Shown one piece after another: positions 1 through 13,213 of a stretch of 64,000 nucleotides of DNA. How positions within the stretch are numbered: position 1 is the stretch's first letter; each line of letters starts with the position of its first letter. The notes beneath the pieces are model-generated. The model did not search any database and was not told the DNA's origin. It saw only the letters and a program-made list of their open reading frames with translations. Location: contig JBBPUQ010000011.1 in assembly GCA_038501195.1 (NCBI GenBank), positions 744,001 through 808,000 on the forward strand, given 5' to 3'. Both the position numbers and the translations under genes were made by a program. The stretch is from Nemania diffusa (taxonomy: Eukaryota > Ascomycota > Sordariomycetes > Xylariales > Xylariaceae).

Positions 1-639
1 TTTTTTTTAAATAGCTATTTATTTAAATAGTATTTAGCTTTTTATTTATTTGCTTTTTTTTTATTTTTACAAATATTTATTATTTAAATACTGTTTATAT
101 TTTATTGATTTAAAGCTAATTATATAATAAATAGCGAACTATTTCAAGCTATAGCTAAAACAATACTAAGTTATATATTGCACTTTTTTTAAAAACTAAG
201 TAAAATGCTATACTATGCTTTTTTATAGTTATAAACTATACTATAAACAAAAAAATTAACTAAAATAGATTTATATATATTTATTTAGTTTAAATAAACT
301 AAAAAGCTAATAAGTTAAAATGTTTAACATTTTTTTAAAAAAGCTAATAAGTAAAAAATAATATTATAACTACAAAACTGCTAATTTAAGTAGCTGTAAT
401 ATATATTCAATAATATAGCGCTAAAATTTTATATTTAAAATTTTTATAAATTAAATTAATATATTATAATATATAATATAAAATAAAAAAATATATAGTA
501 TAGTAGTAAATGTTACTTAATAGTATAAATTTTAAATGTATAAAAATTTAACTATATATTAAGTTGTTAGTTTTAACGGAATAATAAATCTAATACTAAT
601 TAATTTGTGTTAATATTAATGTTTTTTTGTATTAAAAAT

Positions 640-1015
640 TAAATTTACTATAAAAACTTATTATTAAAATTATAAAAAGCATGTATTTTTTTAACAAATT
701 ATATATTAACAAAAATCTGCTAACAAAATTATATCTTTTTTGTTATAATTAAAAACTTATTATAAAAAATATACACTTTTTTAACAAATTATATACTAAT
801 AAAAACCTGTTAACAAAATTATATCTTTTTTGTTATAATTGAAAACTTATTATAAAAAACATGCACTTTTTTAACGAATTATATATTAACAAAAACTTAT
901 TAACAGAATTATATCTTTTTTGTTATAACTAGAATAAAAAGTATGCACTTTTTTAACAAATTATATATTAACAAAAACCCGCTAACAAAATTATATTTCT
1001 TTTGTTTTAATTTTT
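640..1015. repeat. Left subterminal repeat array (about 90-99 bp units)
   Basis: About four direct copies of a unit that reads roughly cttattataaaaa, gcatgcacttttttaac, aaattatatattaac, aaaaacctgctaac, aaaattatatcttttttg. The spacing between the first two cttatta starts (657 and 756) is 99 bp and to the next (846) 90 bp. Differences between copies are mostly C/T and G/A. The whole array recurs inverted at 5,735-6,040. Confidence 0.75.
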
Positions 1016-3789
1016 TTTTGCTATATATTGTTTTTAGTATTTGTTTTTACTAAGTATTATATTTAAAGCTCGGGCTATTTTATTTAACTATTTATTTTAT
1101 GTTTTAAATATAATATATTTTAAAAACTAACAAATATAAATAGCTTATATTAAAATGTTATATAATAATATAAATAATAGCTAATTAATTTTTTATATCT
1201 ATAGTACACAATAAAACAGAGTGCATTATTTTTTTAGCATTTTGTAATACTTTTGCTAATTATAGATCTATTTAAAATTACAAAAAATAAGCAATATTTT
1301 TGCTAATATAAATAATAGCTACTTATTTAAATCAACTAAAAGTACTTAATATATATATATATACACAATGTGCTTTTTAAACTAAGCAATCTTTTAGTAT
1401 AAATACTTTAGCAGCACTTTGTTTAATAGCTATTATAAATTTAGAAAATTGTTATATAGCTTATTAAATAAATATAACTTTAGTTTTTTATATTTAACTT
1501 ATACGCTTTTTTACAAAAATATTAAATATATTATTATTAGTTTAAAAAGTATAATAATAACAATTTAAAACAATATACTAAAATAACTTTATAACTATAT
1601 ATATATATTAACTTTAATGTTTGTAAAAGCAAGCTTAGCAAAATTAAAAATTGCAGTATTTGTATTTAAAGATCTATTAATAGCGACTAAAATAACATTA
1701 ATAGCAAATAAATTCAATTAATATACTATTTAACTTAATTATTTTAAAGTTGTATATGTAGTATATAATAGTTATAGTAAATAAGTTTATAGTTTTTTAA
1801 TATTAACTTTAAAAAAATAGTTAGTAATAAAACAAATAAAATAATGTTTTTAAAACTTAGCTAAAATAATAATATAAAACAAAAAGTTATATAATAAACT
1901 ATATTTAACTTATTTAAAAAGTGTATATAGTATATATAACTAGTTATTATTTAGTAAAAAAAAAAAAAAAACAAAATAATTTCTAAAAACTATAACTAGT
2001 ACAATTAATAAATATAATTTTATAAATTAATAATATAAGCTTATTATTATAAAACTAAGTGCTAATATATTAGCTAAACTGTTTTTAGTTCTATTATAAA
2101 CTAAGTAGTTTATATTTAAACTTTAATTAAAATTTTAATTTAATAGTTATATTTTTAATACTAAAATTATAATTATATATATTTTATATAAAATAGTATA
2201 ACATTTATAAAAAAAAAGTTGTAAAAAATAAATCAATATATTTTATATAGTTTTTATTTTATAGTTAAATATATTCTATTTAGCTTATATATATTATTAG
2301 CTTTGTAGCTAAATAAAATAAGTTGTAGTTTAATATATTTAATAATTTGCTAAATATAATATAACAATACTTATATATAAAAAAAATGTATAATAAAAAC
2401 AAGTAAAAAAGTCGATAATATAACGCAATAGCTGCTTAAATAAACAAATTTAGCTATAGCAGTTTGTTTAAAAAGTTGCATATATTAATCAAGTTTATAT
2501 TTAAACTTGTTATAGCTTTAGTATATATAATACAAATAAATAGCTAATAATAAATATTTATAGTATTAATTATATAATATTTGTTATATAGTAATATAAC
2601 TATTTATATAAATATATTATGTTTTATATATATTTATATAAATAGTTATAGTTATAAAAATTAAAAACTTATATTAGTATTAAGTTTTTTTTATTTTTGT
2701 AATTAAATTAAACTAACTTTTAGTAATATTAATATATTTTTTCTACTTTAATTATATATAATTTTTATGTTTATATATACTAGTGCAAATATTATATAAA
2801 AACTTTTATAAAACTATGCTTTAATACTAAAAAAAAAAAAAAAGTATATAATTATAGCTATAAAGCTTTTAATATAATAAAAAGTTAATGTTTTTTTTCT
2901 AAGTATAATAAAAACTTCAACTTAATTTATAATAGTTTAAATTTATAACTAAGTTTTTATATTAACTTAGTTTTTTTTTACTAAAAATATTTTAAAGAAT
3001 TATATAAACAGTAATTTTAAAAATAATAAAATTGATTAAAATATTTAAACTTTTTAAGTATTATTTTCTAGTTTTATAATAACATTAGTAAAAAAAATGC
3101 AGTAAAAAATTAAAGCAATATAATTTAACATAAAACTTCTAAGTAGTTTTTTTTTTAACTTATTATATAAAATGTTAACTATTTATAAAATAATTTTTTT
3201 AAATGTTTATATATTATTTAATACTTATAATAAAAAATTTTAAAATAAAAAATTATAAAAATAATATATTTTAAATAATAGCTAGTTTTAGCTAAAAGCT
3301 TTTTTATTTATATTAATTAAAACTATTTTTAAATTTATATTAATAATAATATTTAAAAGCTTAATATTTATATATATTAGTTTATAATTGTACATTTAAT
3401 AAAGCTTTAATATAAACTATAATATTTATTACTTTTATAATTAATAATAATTTAATAAAAATAAAACATTATATAATATATTATTTAAATAATATTTAAA
3501 AAGTAAACTTTATATTATTATAGTAATTATATTTTAATTAGTTTTAAAAGTTTAGTATAAATTAATAGAAGTAATAATAGCTATTAGCTATATAATGTTT
3601 TTAATATTATATAAAATTTCTAAGTTTTAAAGTTTTTAAAAAAAAACTTTAGTATTAACTAGTTTATAAAAAAGTTTATTTATTTTTTTAAAAACATATA
3701 GTTAACTATTTTTATAAATATTAACTAAATAAATATTAGCTGTTAATTTTTGCTTTTTTGTTAACAAAGTTAAATTTTATACAAGTATT

Positions 3790-4195
3790 TAATAGTTGTT
3801 ATATAATAGAAAGTATACATAAATAAGATTTTTTTATAAAATAATTTATAAATTATTAGCAATTTAAGTATATATATTATATAGTTTAAACTATATGTTT
3901 TATAATAGTAATAATGTAGTTGTAATATATTTTTGCAAAAAAATTCGCAAATTGTTAACAACATAAGTATATATATTATATAGTTTAAATTATATATTCA
4001 GTAATAGTAGTAATATAGTTATAATATATTCTTGTATAAAAATTTACAAATTGTTAACAATATAAATATATATATTATATAATTTAAACTATATATTTAA
4101 TAGTAGTAGTAATATAGTTGTAATATATTTTTATAGAAAAATTTGCAAATTATTAGCAACACAAATATATATATTACATAATTTAAATAGTAAAT
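3790..4195. repeat. 99-bp tandem array, about four copies
   Basis: The motif aagtatatatattatatagt recurs at 3,866 and 3,965, and in the mutated form aaatatatatattatat at 4,064 and 4,163, an exact 99-bp period. Each unit also contains gtaatatagttgtaatatat and an aaattgttaacaac-like segment. A partial, more diverged copy precedes the first clear one from about 3,790. The array lies inside the interval bounded by the inverted arrays at 640 and 6,040. Function unknown; a satellite or an internal repeat of the dead element. Confidence 0.7.
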
Positions 4196-5177
4196 TTAAA
4201 AATATAAATTTAATAACTATATTGTTTAATAATAACAAGTAGTTAAAATTAATAAACTAGTAAAATTTTTCAAAGTTTTTTTTATATTATAGCTAGTTCA
4301 ACTTGTTTTTATATAATAAAAAAATACTTTTAAATATAACTTTAATATATTACTTAAATAAAAACCTTTTAATTATAAAATATAAAAAGCATTTAAATTA
4401 TTTAATATATTTGTTTTTATTATATTATAAAATATTTTTTTTATAGTTTTTTAATATAAAGTTAATATTTAAAAATGTTAATATTAATACAATAGTAAAA
4501 AAAAAACAATTATTAAATTGTAACTTTTTTTAAAAATAAATTAAATAAAAAACTAGCAATAATATAAATAATTTAATATAAACTTTTTTAATTTTTTTAA
4601 TTTTTTAATTATAAAATCAAGTTATTATATAAGTATAAATATTTATTAATAATTTTATTAATTGTACTAGTTTTTATTTTAGCAAAATTATTTATAGTTT
4701 AAAAATAAAATTATTAGTTTAAAAAAATATATTAATAAAAAAAACTTTTAAATATTAATTGTTATAATATTATAATAGTTTTTATTGCTAAATTTATGTT
4801 TTTTATTATTATTAATGTTTTAATAAATTTATAACTTAAAAATTTTGTTAAATATTTTTTCTTTTAAGTTAAAACTTTGTAATTAAAACTGTTGCATTAA
4901 TTTTTAATAATTATAATAAATAATAAAAAACTTATTTTTTTTTTTTGTTAAACTAGTTAAATTAATTGTTATATTTGTTTAAAAATATATTATAAAAAAA
5001 CATTATATATTAGTAAAAACTTTTAACTTATATAAATTTTTTATTGTTAAATAGTTATAATATTAACTTTTTTATTACTTTTTGTTTTAGTTATTATATT
5101 TATTACTAAATAATAATTTATAAAAATATTATATATAAAAAAAAAGCTTTTAATTATATAAACTTAACTGATTGTTT

Positions 5178-5255
5178 TATTAATTGCTATATTAGTTACT
5201 ATATTAATTGCTATATTAATTGTTATATTTGTTATTATATTAGTTGTTATATTTA
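5178..5255. repeat. 12-bp minisatellite
   Basis: Six to seven tandem copies of a 12-mer close to tattaattgcta, with variants tattagttacta, tattaattgtta and tattagttgtta. Copies differ by transitions only. No coding role is visible. Confidence 0.6.
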
Positions 5256-5734
5256 ATATATTAAAATAAATAATTTAATAGTTAATAATAAAAGTAATTA
5301 TAAATTTGTTTTATAGCTAAATAAGTTTAACTAGTATTTAAACTAAAAAAAAAAATATTACTTTTTTAAAAAGTTTTAAAAACATTTATATAATAAATGC
5401 AGTTTTTTTAATACTACTATTTTTAAATATAACTAGTTTATAATATAAAATTTTAAAATTTATAAAATTTATAAAATTTTTAAAAAAGTTGCAGTATAAA
5501 ATATAGTATAATTTTAGTAAAAATTATAAAAAGCAAATAAATAAAACAAACTATAAAAATATAAAGTTATATTATAATGTTTAATAATTATACTTTTATA
5601 TTTAATACTTTAAAAAAAGTTAAAATATAGTTGAACTTTTATTATATTAAATTAATAATTAATTAAAAGTTAGTAAAAGTTTAATTAATAAAAGCTTTAA
5701 TTTAAAAAAAATTAAATATAACATTGTTAATAAA

Positions 5735-6040
5735 TCTTTATTAATAAATTTTTATTTATAATAAAAAGAATATAATTTTATTAATAAGTTTTTGTTAATA
5801 TAGCAGGTTTTTTATTATAATAAAAAAGTTATAATTTTGTTAACAAGTTTTTATTAATATAACAAGTTTTTTATTATAACAAAAAAGTTATAATTTTGTT
5901 AACAAGTTTTTGTTAATATATAATTTGTTAAAAAAGTTGTAATTTTGTTAATAAGTTTTTATTAATATATAATTAGTTAAAAAAGTGCATATTTTTTATA
6001 GTAAATTTTTAATTATAACAAGTTAGAAAAACTTATTTTT
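5735..6040. repeat. Right subterminal repeat array, inverted relative to 640-1,015
   Basis: Direct copies (period about 52-58 bp) of a unit containing aaaaaagttataattttgtt, aacaagtttttgttaat and atataatttgtt, ending with a segment aaaaaagtgcatattttt. Read on the other strand this is the unit of the array at 640-1,015. The pair defines the edges of a candidate DNA transposon. Confidence 0.7.
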
Positions 6041-7499
6041 ATAGTATTAAAAATTAAAATGTTTTAAATTAATTATATATAAAATAAGCTATAAGTTAAT
6101 ATGTTTATTATATATATAATTATAAAAGTTTTAATTAATAATATTTGCAGCAATATAAATTTGCTATAAATATATAGTACTATTTAGTTTTTAAATCGTT
6201 TTTTGTAATTTTATTTAACTATTAAAACAAATGCTATTAAAGATAATTTAACTATATTATAATTAAGTTAAAAAATATATCAAACTTTATATTTAGTTTT
6301 AAAAATAATTTTTAAAAGTTAAAAAATAAAATATATTATTAATAATATATATAGTTTAAGTTTAATACTAATTTAAAAAACCAGTTATATAAATAATTTT
6401 AAAAATATAAAATTTAAATCAAGTTTTTATTTTATTAAATATTTTATTATTTTAGCGCTTAAATTGCTTTAATTTTTTTTATATTTTAGTTATAATTTAG
6501 CTATAAACATTATTACTAACAAAATATAATATTTTAAAAAATAAAAAATATATTATTATTAAACTATTTATTTATATATTAAGTAAATATAATAGCTGTA
6601 ATATAAATAAACTTAAATAAATAAGTGTTATTATAAAGTAATTAATTTTAAAAGTGTTAATTTTAATAATATATTTAATTATATATTAAATTTATATTAT
6701 ATTAAAAGCTTATATAAATGTTTATAAATATATATGCTTTTTTTATACTGTATATTGTTTAATTAACTATATTTTATATTATTTTAGTTATATTAAAAAT
6801 AACAAACTAAGCAATTGATTAAAAACTGTTATAATTATTATTATTACTAAATTGTTAATTATAAATATTATTATTAATTATAATAGCTATTTAACAAATA
6901 AACCTATATACTAAGTTTATATAAACTAAATAAATTAGCAAAAATATTTTTGTTTAAAAATTATGTTATTAAATATATAACATTGTTTTTTTTCAATAAA
7001 ACGTTTTTTATTTAAAAATAAATTCTGCTTTATAGTTTATATTTATTTATATTATATATTAATTAAATGTTTTTGTTTTTTTAATTAGCTGTAGCTAATT
7101 ATATTAAGCTTTTTTAATAAAATAAAAATTTTAATATTGTTTAAAGTTTGCTAATTAAATATAAACGCTTTAAAAAGTTTAAATTTTTTTTTTGCTAATA
7201 AAACAAAAAATTTAGCTTTATTAAAAAAAAAAAAAAAATATTTTTATTTATTAACTAGTAAACTTTTGTTTTTATAGTTTTTGTATTATTTTATAATTTA
7301 GTTGTTTTTATATTAATAATATGCTAGTTTAAAAAAAGCTTTAAAAATATTATTAATACTGTTATAAATTTTTATTTTTTTAAGTTTGTTAAATAAAAAT
7401 ATAACATTTAAATAAAAAAACCTATTTTTGTTTTATATAATGTTATATATTTTTTTTAACTTAATACTATTAAAAAAATGTAATTTTTTGTTATTTAGT

Positions 7500-8125
7500 T
7501 GTTTATACTTAGTATTAAAATTGTAAGCTTTGTTTGTAAAAATTACTTAAAGTTGAAAAAGTTTGTTTTAAAGTTTGTTTTAAAGTTTGTTTTAAATATA
7601 CTAGCAAAAAAAAGTTAAAATATTTAAGTATAAACTAAAAAAGTTTAAATATATACTTCAATTGTTAACAATTTATTATATTTAATATTAAAACTGCAAG
7701 CTTTATTTATAAAAGTTATTTAAAGCTAAAAAAGTTTGTTTTAAATATGCTAGTAAAAAAAAGTTAAAACTTTTAAATATAAACTAAAAAAGTTTAAATA
7801 TATACTTTAATTGTTAATAATTTATTATATTTAGTATTAAAACTATAAAATTTGTTTATAAAAGTTATTTAAAGTTAAAAAAGTTTGTTTTAAATATACT
7901 AGTAAAAAAAAGTTAAAATATTTAAATATAAGCTAAAAAAGTTTAAATTTATATTTTAATTGTTAATAATTTATTATATTTAATACTAAAACTGCAAACT
8001 TTGTTTATAAAAATTACTTAATGTTAAAAAAAGTTGTTTTAAATATACTGGCAAAAAAAAGTTAAAACATTTAAGCATAAGTTAAAAAAGTTTAAATATA
8101 TACTTTAATTATTAATAATTTATAT
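7500..8125. repeat. 149-bp tandem array, four copies
   Basis: The segment agtattaaaa plus attgtaagctttgtttgt at 7,511 recurs at about 7,684, 7,833 and 7,982. The last two steps are 149 bp. The first step is 173 bp because copy 1 carries two extra copies of the 12-mer gtttgttttaaa (about 7,560-7,600). Each unit also contains aaaaaaaagttaaaa and aaaaaagtttaaatatatac. Copies differ largely by C/T and G/A, so RIP acted after the array formed. Confidence 0.75.
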
Positions 8126-11100
8126 TAGTTTAAACTAAAAGTTAATTATATTTGTTAAATATAATGTTATTTTATATTTTAAAGCTTTGTTTTAAATTTA
8201 CAGTTTAGTTTTACTAGTTTAATTATATGTTAATTTTAAACATAGTATATTTTCTATATTACTATATCTTTTTTGTTTAATAAATTTTAGCTAGTATATA
8301 TAAAGTTTTTGCACTTTTTAATAATACTTTGCAAATATACTTTAAATTAATTATATACTTTAAAAAACTAATTAATATATAACTTTTAAGTTATAATATA
8401 TTGTTTATAAAAAGTATAATTTTTATTTTTATAGTAGCTTTTTTATAACTTTAAGTTTTAAAAATATTTATTAAAATTATATATATGTTTAAAATAGTTA
8501 ATATTTTACTAATTTAAAAAGTTTTTATATAATAAACAAAATAATTGTTATTAACAAATAAATTGCTTTTTTATTAATATAAATTTATTTATTTATATAA
8601 AATAAATAAAAAAATATAAAAAAAAAAACTAAAAAAATATTAATATTATTTTAAATTATTTTACTATTTTACTTTTTATTGTTAAAATTTATATAAAATA
8701 AATTGTTATAATATATTTTAAAACAGCTATATAAATAATCAAAGTTATAATTTATTTTTTATATTTATACTATTAGTTTAATATAGTTATTTTTTTTAAG
8801 TATAATTATAAAATAAAACAAGTAATACTTTTATATTAATATATATTTTATTATACTTGCTTTTATTTATAATAAACTAAAATAACATTTATAATTATTT
8901 ATTTATAAATTAATATATTATTAGTTTTAATAGCTGCGCTTTTAAACCAATTTATAGCTTTTTAATTGTTTGTAATTATTTAAACTTTAAGTAAAAATAC
9001 TTATAAATATTAACTGCTAAAAACTAAAAGTTGTTATTAATTAAAAATATAAATTTAATACTAATTAAGCTTTAATGTTTTGTTTAATTAATTATAGCAA
9101 ATAAATAACAACTAAATATTATTTTTTATATTTAAAGTATTATAATATTTGTGTTAATATTACTATAAATAAAATAATTATATTTGTAAAAAAAAGCTGC
9201 AAAATATTTTATTATAGCTTTTTACAAACAAAATATTAACTGTTTAATAAACTTATATTTTTATATTTATATAATTAATTATTTTTGTAATTGCTGTTTT
9301 ATTAATTTTTGTTAATTTATAAAAAGTTACAAAAATATATTATTTATATTACAAAAAACTACTTTTTTATTTTTATTTAATATTAAAGCAAATAGTACAA
9401 TATTAATAACGAAATTATTGCTTACAACAAGTACTACAGTATAGTTTATAACAGCAATATTTTTTGTTTTTATTAATACAGTTGTTATATTTTTACTTTT
9501 ATTTATAAAAATATTATTTATATTAAAACTATAAATTAGTTTAATAGCTAGATTAACTATTAAAATAGAAATAATATTTATAATATTATTAGCTTTATTT
9601 ATTTAAATATATTAAAGTAAATCTTTTTTAGTTCAGTTGTTATATATGCTTTAATTTTAAAAATTTGCAATTTGTTTTTTATTATTTATACTAATATTTA
9701 AATTAAAAAAAAGCTTTATATATTATAAATAAATTAAATATAATATTAAATATATAAAAAAATAAAATAATATAACTTAAACTAAAAAAATAAAACAGTT
9801 TAATTAAAATATTATTATTTATATAAAATTGAATTTTTAAGTAAAATTTTAAAAAAAAAAGTTTTTTAATATAATATATAATTAGTTAATAATTTTTAAA
9901 AAGCTATAGATTTATTAAATTTAAATCAAATTTTAAAACAGATATATTAGCATTTTTTTTTTTTATAAACTTTTGCTTCTTTTAATAAAGTATTATTAGT
10001 TTACTTTTATTTTAACTATTAATAAACTTTATTTATAAATATTTTTTTTTATAAAAAAACAAAAATATATAAAGTTTGTTATAAATATTGCTATTTTAAT
10101 AAATATTTTTTATATAAACTTATTAATTAATTATATTATTAAAACAGAAAAAGCTAGCTTTTTATTTAATATATTTAAAACAGTTAAATTAAAACTTAAA
10201 AAACTTTTGTTTTTTTATATATTAAATTTTAAAGTAAATTATAAAAGCTTTAATATTTTTAAATATATTTTTATATATAAAGTAACACTTTTTATAGTTT
10301 ATTAATAATTAATAGTAAAATAAATTCTTTATTTATAAAATATTAAGTTATAAAATAAAACTTGCTAAAAAATTAAAAATATAATTATAGCTGTAATAAA
10401 TTTTAATATAATTGCTTTATTATATTAGTTTATTAATTATATACTTTTTAAACTTGAGCTAATAATATTTAAAGTATAAAAAAAACTAGTTAAAATTACT
10501 ATAGTTAAAATAGCACTTAATATTATATTTTATAAAATTACTGCGTTTATTAAACAAATTATAGCTAAAAAAGTATTTGTATAAGCGTTTAAAGTTTATA
10601 AGCAGTTTTATAAGCAGTTTATAAAGCGATATTATTTTATTTTTTTATTGTTTTGTTTTATATAAATCGAATATAATAATAACGTTAATAGAATAGTATT
10701 AAAAAAAAAAAATATAAATATTAACTAGATTAAAAGAAGCACTTTTAAATTTGCTTTTTTTAATTTTTTTAAGCTATATAAATTTTTCAATCGATTTTAT
10801 AGCAGCAGTACTTTTTAAATTGAATTTTTTGCTAAAATTTAAACTATAATTAGCTACTAAAAAAAAAGCTTTATTTATTATTTAAAATTTATTTATTTTT
10901 TAAAAATATGCTTTTTTTAATTTTAACAAATATGTTTTAAAAAATATTTATTTAATTTAATTAATTTTTGCAGCGATTTTTTTAATATTTAAACTATTTA
11001 AAAAACTTTATGTTATAATATTACAATATATATAATAAAAGTTATATATATTTTTCTGCTTTTTAAATATAAACATGTTTTATTTATTAATATAAATAAA

Positions 11101-13095
11101 AATATTTAAATTATATTATAAAAACAAATGTTAAAATTTTTTAAATAAATCAATATTATTTTTTGCTATATAGTTATTAAATATTATTTTTATTAAGTTA
11201 TAAAAAACTTAATAAAACTAATAGCTTTTTAAAAAAACTTCTTTTATATTTTTTAGTATATAATTTTTTATTAGCTTTATAAAACTATTTATAAAGTTTT
11301 TCAATTAATAAAATATTAAAGCAAAAATAACAAAAAAAAAACTTTATTAAATAATTAGCTATTAACGCTAATATATAACAAATATAAGCATTAATTTTTA
11401 TTTTATAACTTTGTTACAATAAAAATACAGCTTTATATTTTTAAATAGTTTATATAACATATTAATATAATTGTTTTATTTTTTATATATTTTATTTAGT
11501 ACAAAAGCAAAAATTCTATATTATTAAAGCATAATTAATTGAAAATATTATTAAAAAATTAAAAATCTATTTAAAAAGCTTTGTTAATAAAAATATGTTT
11601 TATTAAAAAGTTTATAAAATAAAATAGTTTATAAAAAATTATAATAATATAAAATAAAAGCTTAAACAATTATTAAAAATTAAATAATAATAAAAACTTT
11701 AGTATATTTATATTTAATACTAGCTAATTTAAATAGTTTTTTGTTTTTATTTATTATAGCAAATTTAAATTGAAATTATTAACTTTTTTTTAAAAAAAAT
11801 TTTTAATTTTTATAAAAACTTAAATTAAACTTATTTATATTTAAATAATATTAACTTTTTAAAGTAGAACTTTTTAATACTAGTTATTAATATAGCAATA
11901 TAAAAGTTAATATAAGTTTAAAGTATATAAAAAATATAATAAGCTTATATTTATAGTATTTTTAAAAATACTATAATATTATTAAATGTTATTTTTTTTT
12001 TTTAAATATTTATTTATAATTAAATTAAATAAAATTAAAAAGTTTTTATATAATTTACTGTTAAAAAAGCAAGTTAATAATATAGCTATATTAAATTTAT
12101 AATAAAATAATATTTTATTTATTATATTAATTTTATAAAATATATTGTAACTATATTTATAGTTATAAACTTTTTTATTTAAAGTTTATTTGTATTTGTT
12201 TATTAAATTTTTAGTTTATTTCTATTAAAAAATATTAGTATTAACTGTTTTAACTAATATATTTTATATACTATTAATTAAAAAAGCTAAATTTAAAACA
12301 TATATTATAATATATAAATTAAGTTTAAAATATAATTAATTATAGTAGAAATTTTTTATATAAGTTATAAAAAAATTGTAAATAAGTTATAAAACTTTTT
12401 TATTATTGTAAATATTTATTTAAATATTATTTAAATTAATATTATAAACTTAAATAAAAAATTTATAAAATATATTAATAAATAATTAACTATTACAACT
12501 TAAATTAAAATATATTTATTTTAAGTTTTTATTATTTAGTTTTGTTTTTTTTAAGTTTTTAGTATAACAATATATTTATTATTTAAAGTTTAAAATTAAA
12601 AAAACTTTAAGTTTTATTAACTTTGTTGTTTTTGTACTTCTAAATTTTAAGCGAATATATATATAAAACAAAACTTTTTGCTATTATTACTTTTTAATAT
12701 ATATAAATAGCACTTTATAATAGTTAATACTTTTATTGTTTATATTAATATTATAATTAAAAAGTATATAGTATATAATAAAAATATTAAAATATATTAG
12801 TATAGCAAAAAGCTTTTAAAAATAAAAAAGAAAAAATATAAAAAGCTAAAAAGAATTTTTTTATTACAAACAAAAAATAAACAGTATATATAACAGTTAT
12901 TAGCTTAAAATAATTAACAACTTTTGCAGCAGTTAATAAAACTTTCTATTATATAATATATTAAAAAATAAAAAAAATATATATAAAAAAGTAGTTATAA
13001 AACAGTTTAATTAATAATATTGTTTTAAACAAACATAATACTAAAACTAAAAGCAGTTTTTAATATTAAGTCGATTAATTAATTAAAGCTTTAAT

Positions 13096-13213
13096 TAACT
13101 AGTTATATAAACAATAGTTTTTAACTGACTTTAACTACTAATTTTCTGCTTACTGGCTTATTTATAGGAGAGCAGACAGGATCCCGAGTTCTCCAGTAGC
13201 TGTGGTCGTACGT
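13096..13213 (-). rRNA. 5S rRNA relic: 5' half intact, 3' half decayed
   Basis: On the minus strand from 13,213 the sequence begins acgtacgaccacag, continues ctactggagaactcgggatc, then ctgtctgctctcc and aataagccagtaag. This is the order and spacing of the 5' 60-65 nt of ascomycete 5S rRNA. The next part, where 5S has a conserved ttagtagttggg followed by a G/C-rich box, reads ttagtagttaaagtcagtt and then AT-rich sequence, so G-to-A changes or truncation have destroyed the 3' half. The RIP block edge lies inside the gene. Because the internal 3' promoter box for RNA polymerase III appears lost, transcription is unlikely. The 3' limit assumes the usual length of about 118 nt. Confidence 0.7.

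Larger units (their letters stand above)
640..6040. mobile_element. Possible TIR-type DNA transposon relic bounded by inverted repeat arrays
   Basis: The array at 640-1,015 and the array at 5,735-6,040 are reverse complements of each other in unit sequence. The left has ttaacaaattatatattaac followed by a ctaacaaaattatat-like segment; the right has the complementary ttttgttaacaagtttttgt followed by taatatataatttgtt. Inverted arrays about 5 kb apart are what subterminal repeats of a DNA transposon look like. The interior carries no readable transposase, as expected after RIP. Two independent inverted repeats would look the same, and no target-site duplication was identified. Confidence 0.35.
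1..13095. repeat. AT-rich RIP block 1
   Basis: About 13 kb of almost pure A and T with no credible coding sequence; the few long open frames are low-complexity Lys/Asn/Phe/Ile/Tyr strings. Residual G and C occur mostly in contexts such as AGCT or GTT. The block contains the repeat arrays listed separately (640-1,015, 3,790-4,195, 5,178-5,255, 5,735-6,040, 7,500-8,125). Nothing further could be assigned in 1-640, 1,015-3,790, 6,040-7,500 or 8,125-13,095. Paired repeats elsewhere in the window differ mainly by C-to-T/G-to-A transitions, so I infer that this is transposon sequence destroyed by repeat-induced point mutation. It is probably heterochromatic. Confidence 0.8.

Noticed and set aside
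3770..3964. 64-codon minus-strand open frame in AT block 1
   Set aside because: Low-complexity Tyr/Ile/Leu/Lys product created by the 99-bp AT array; not a gene.
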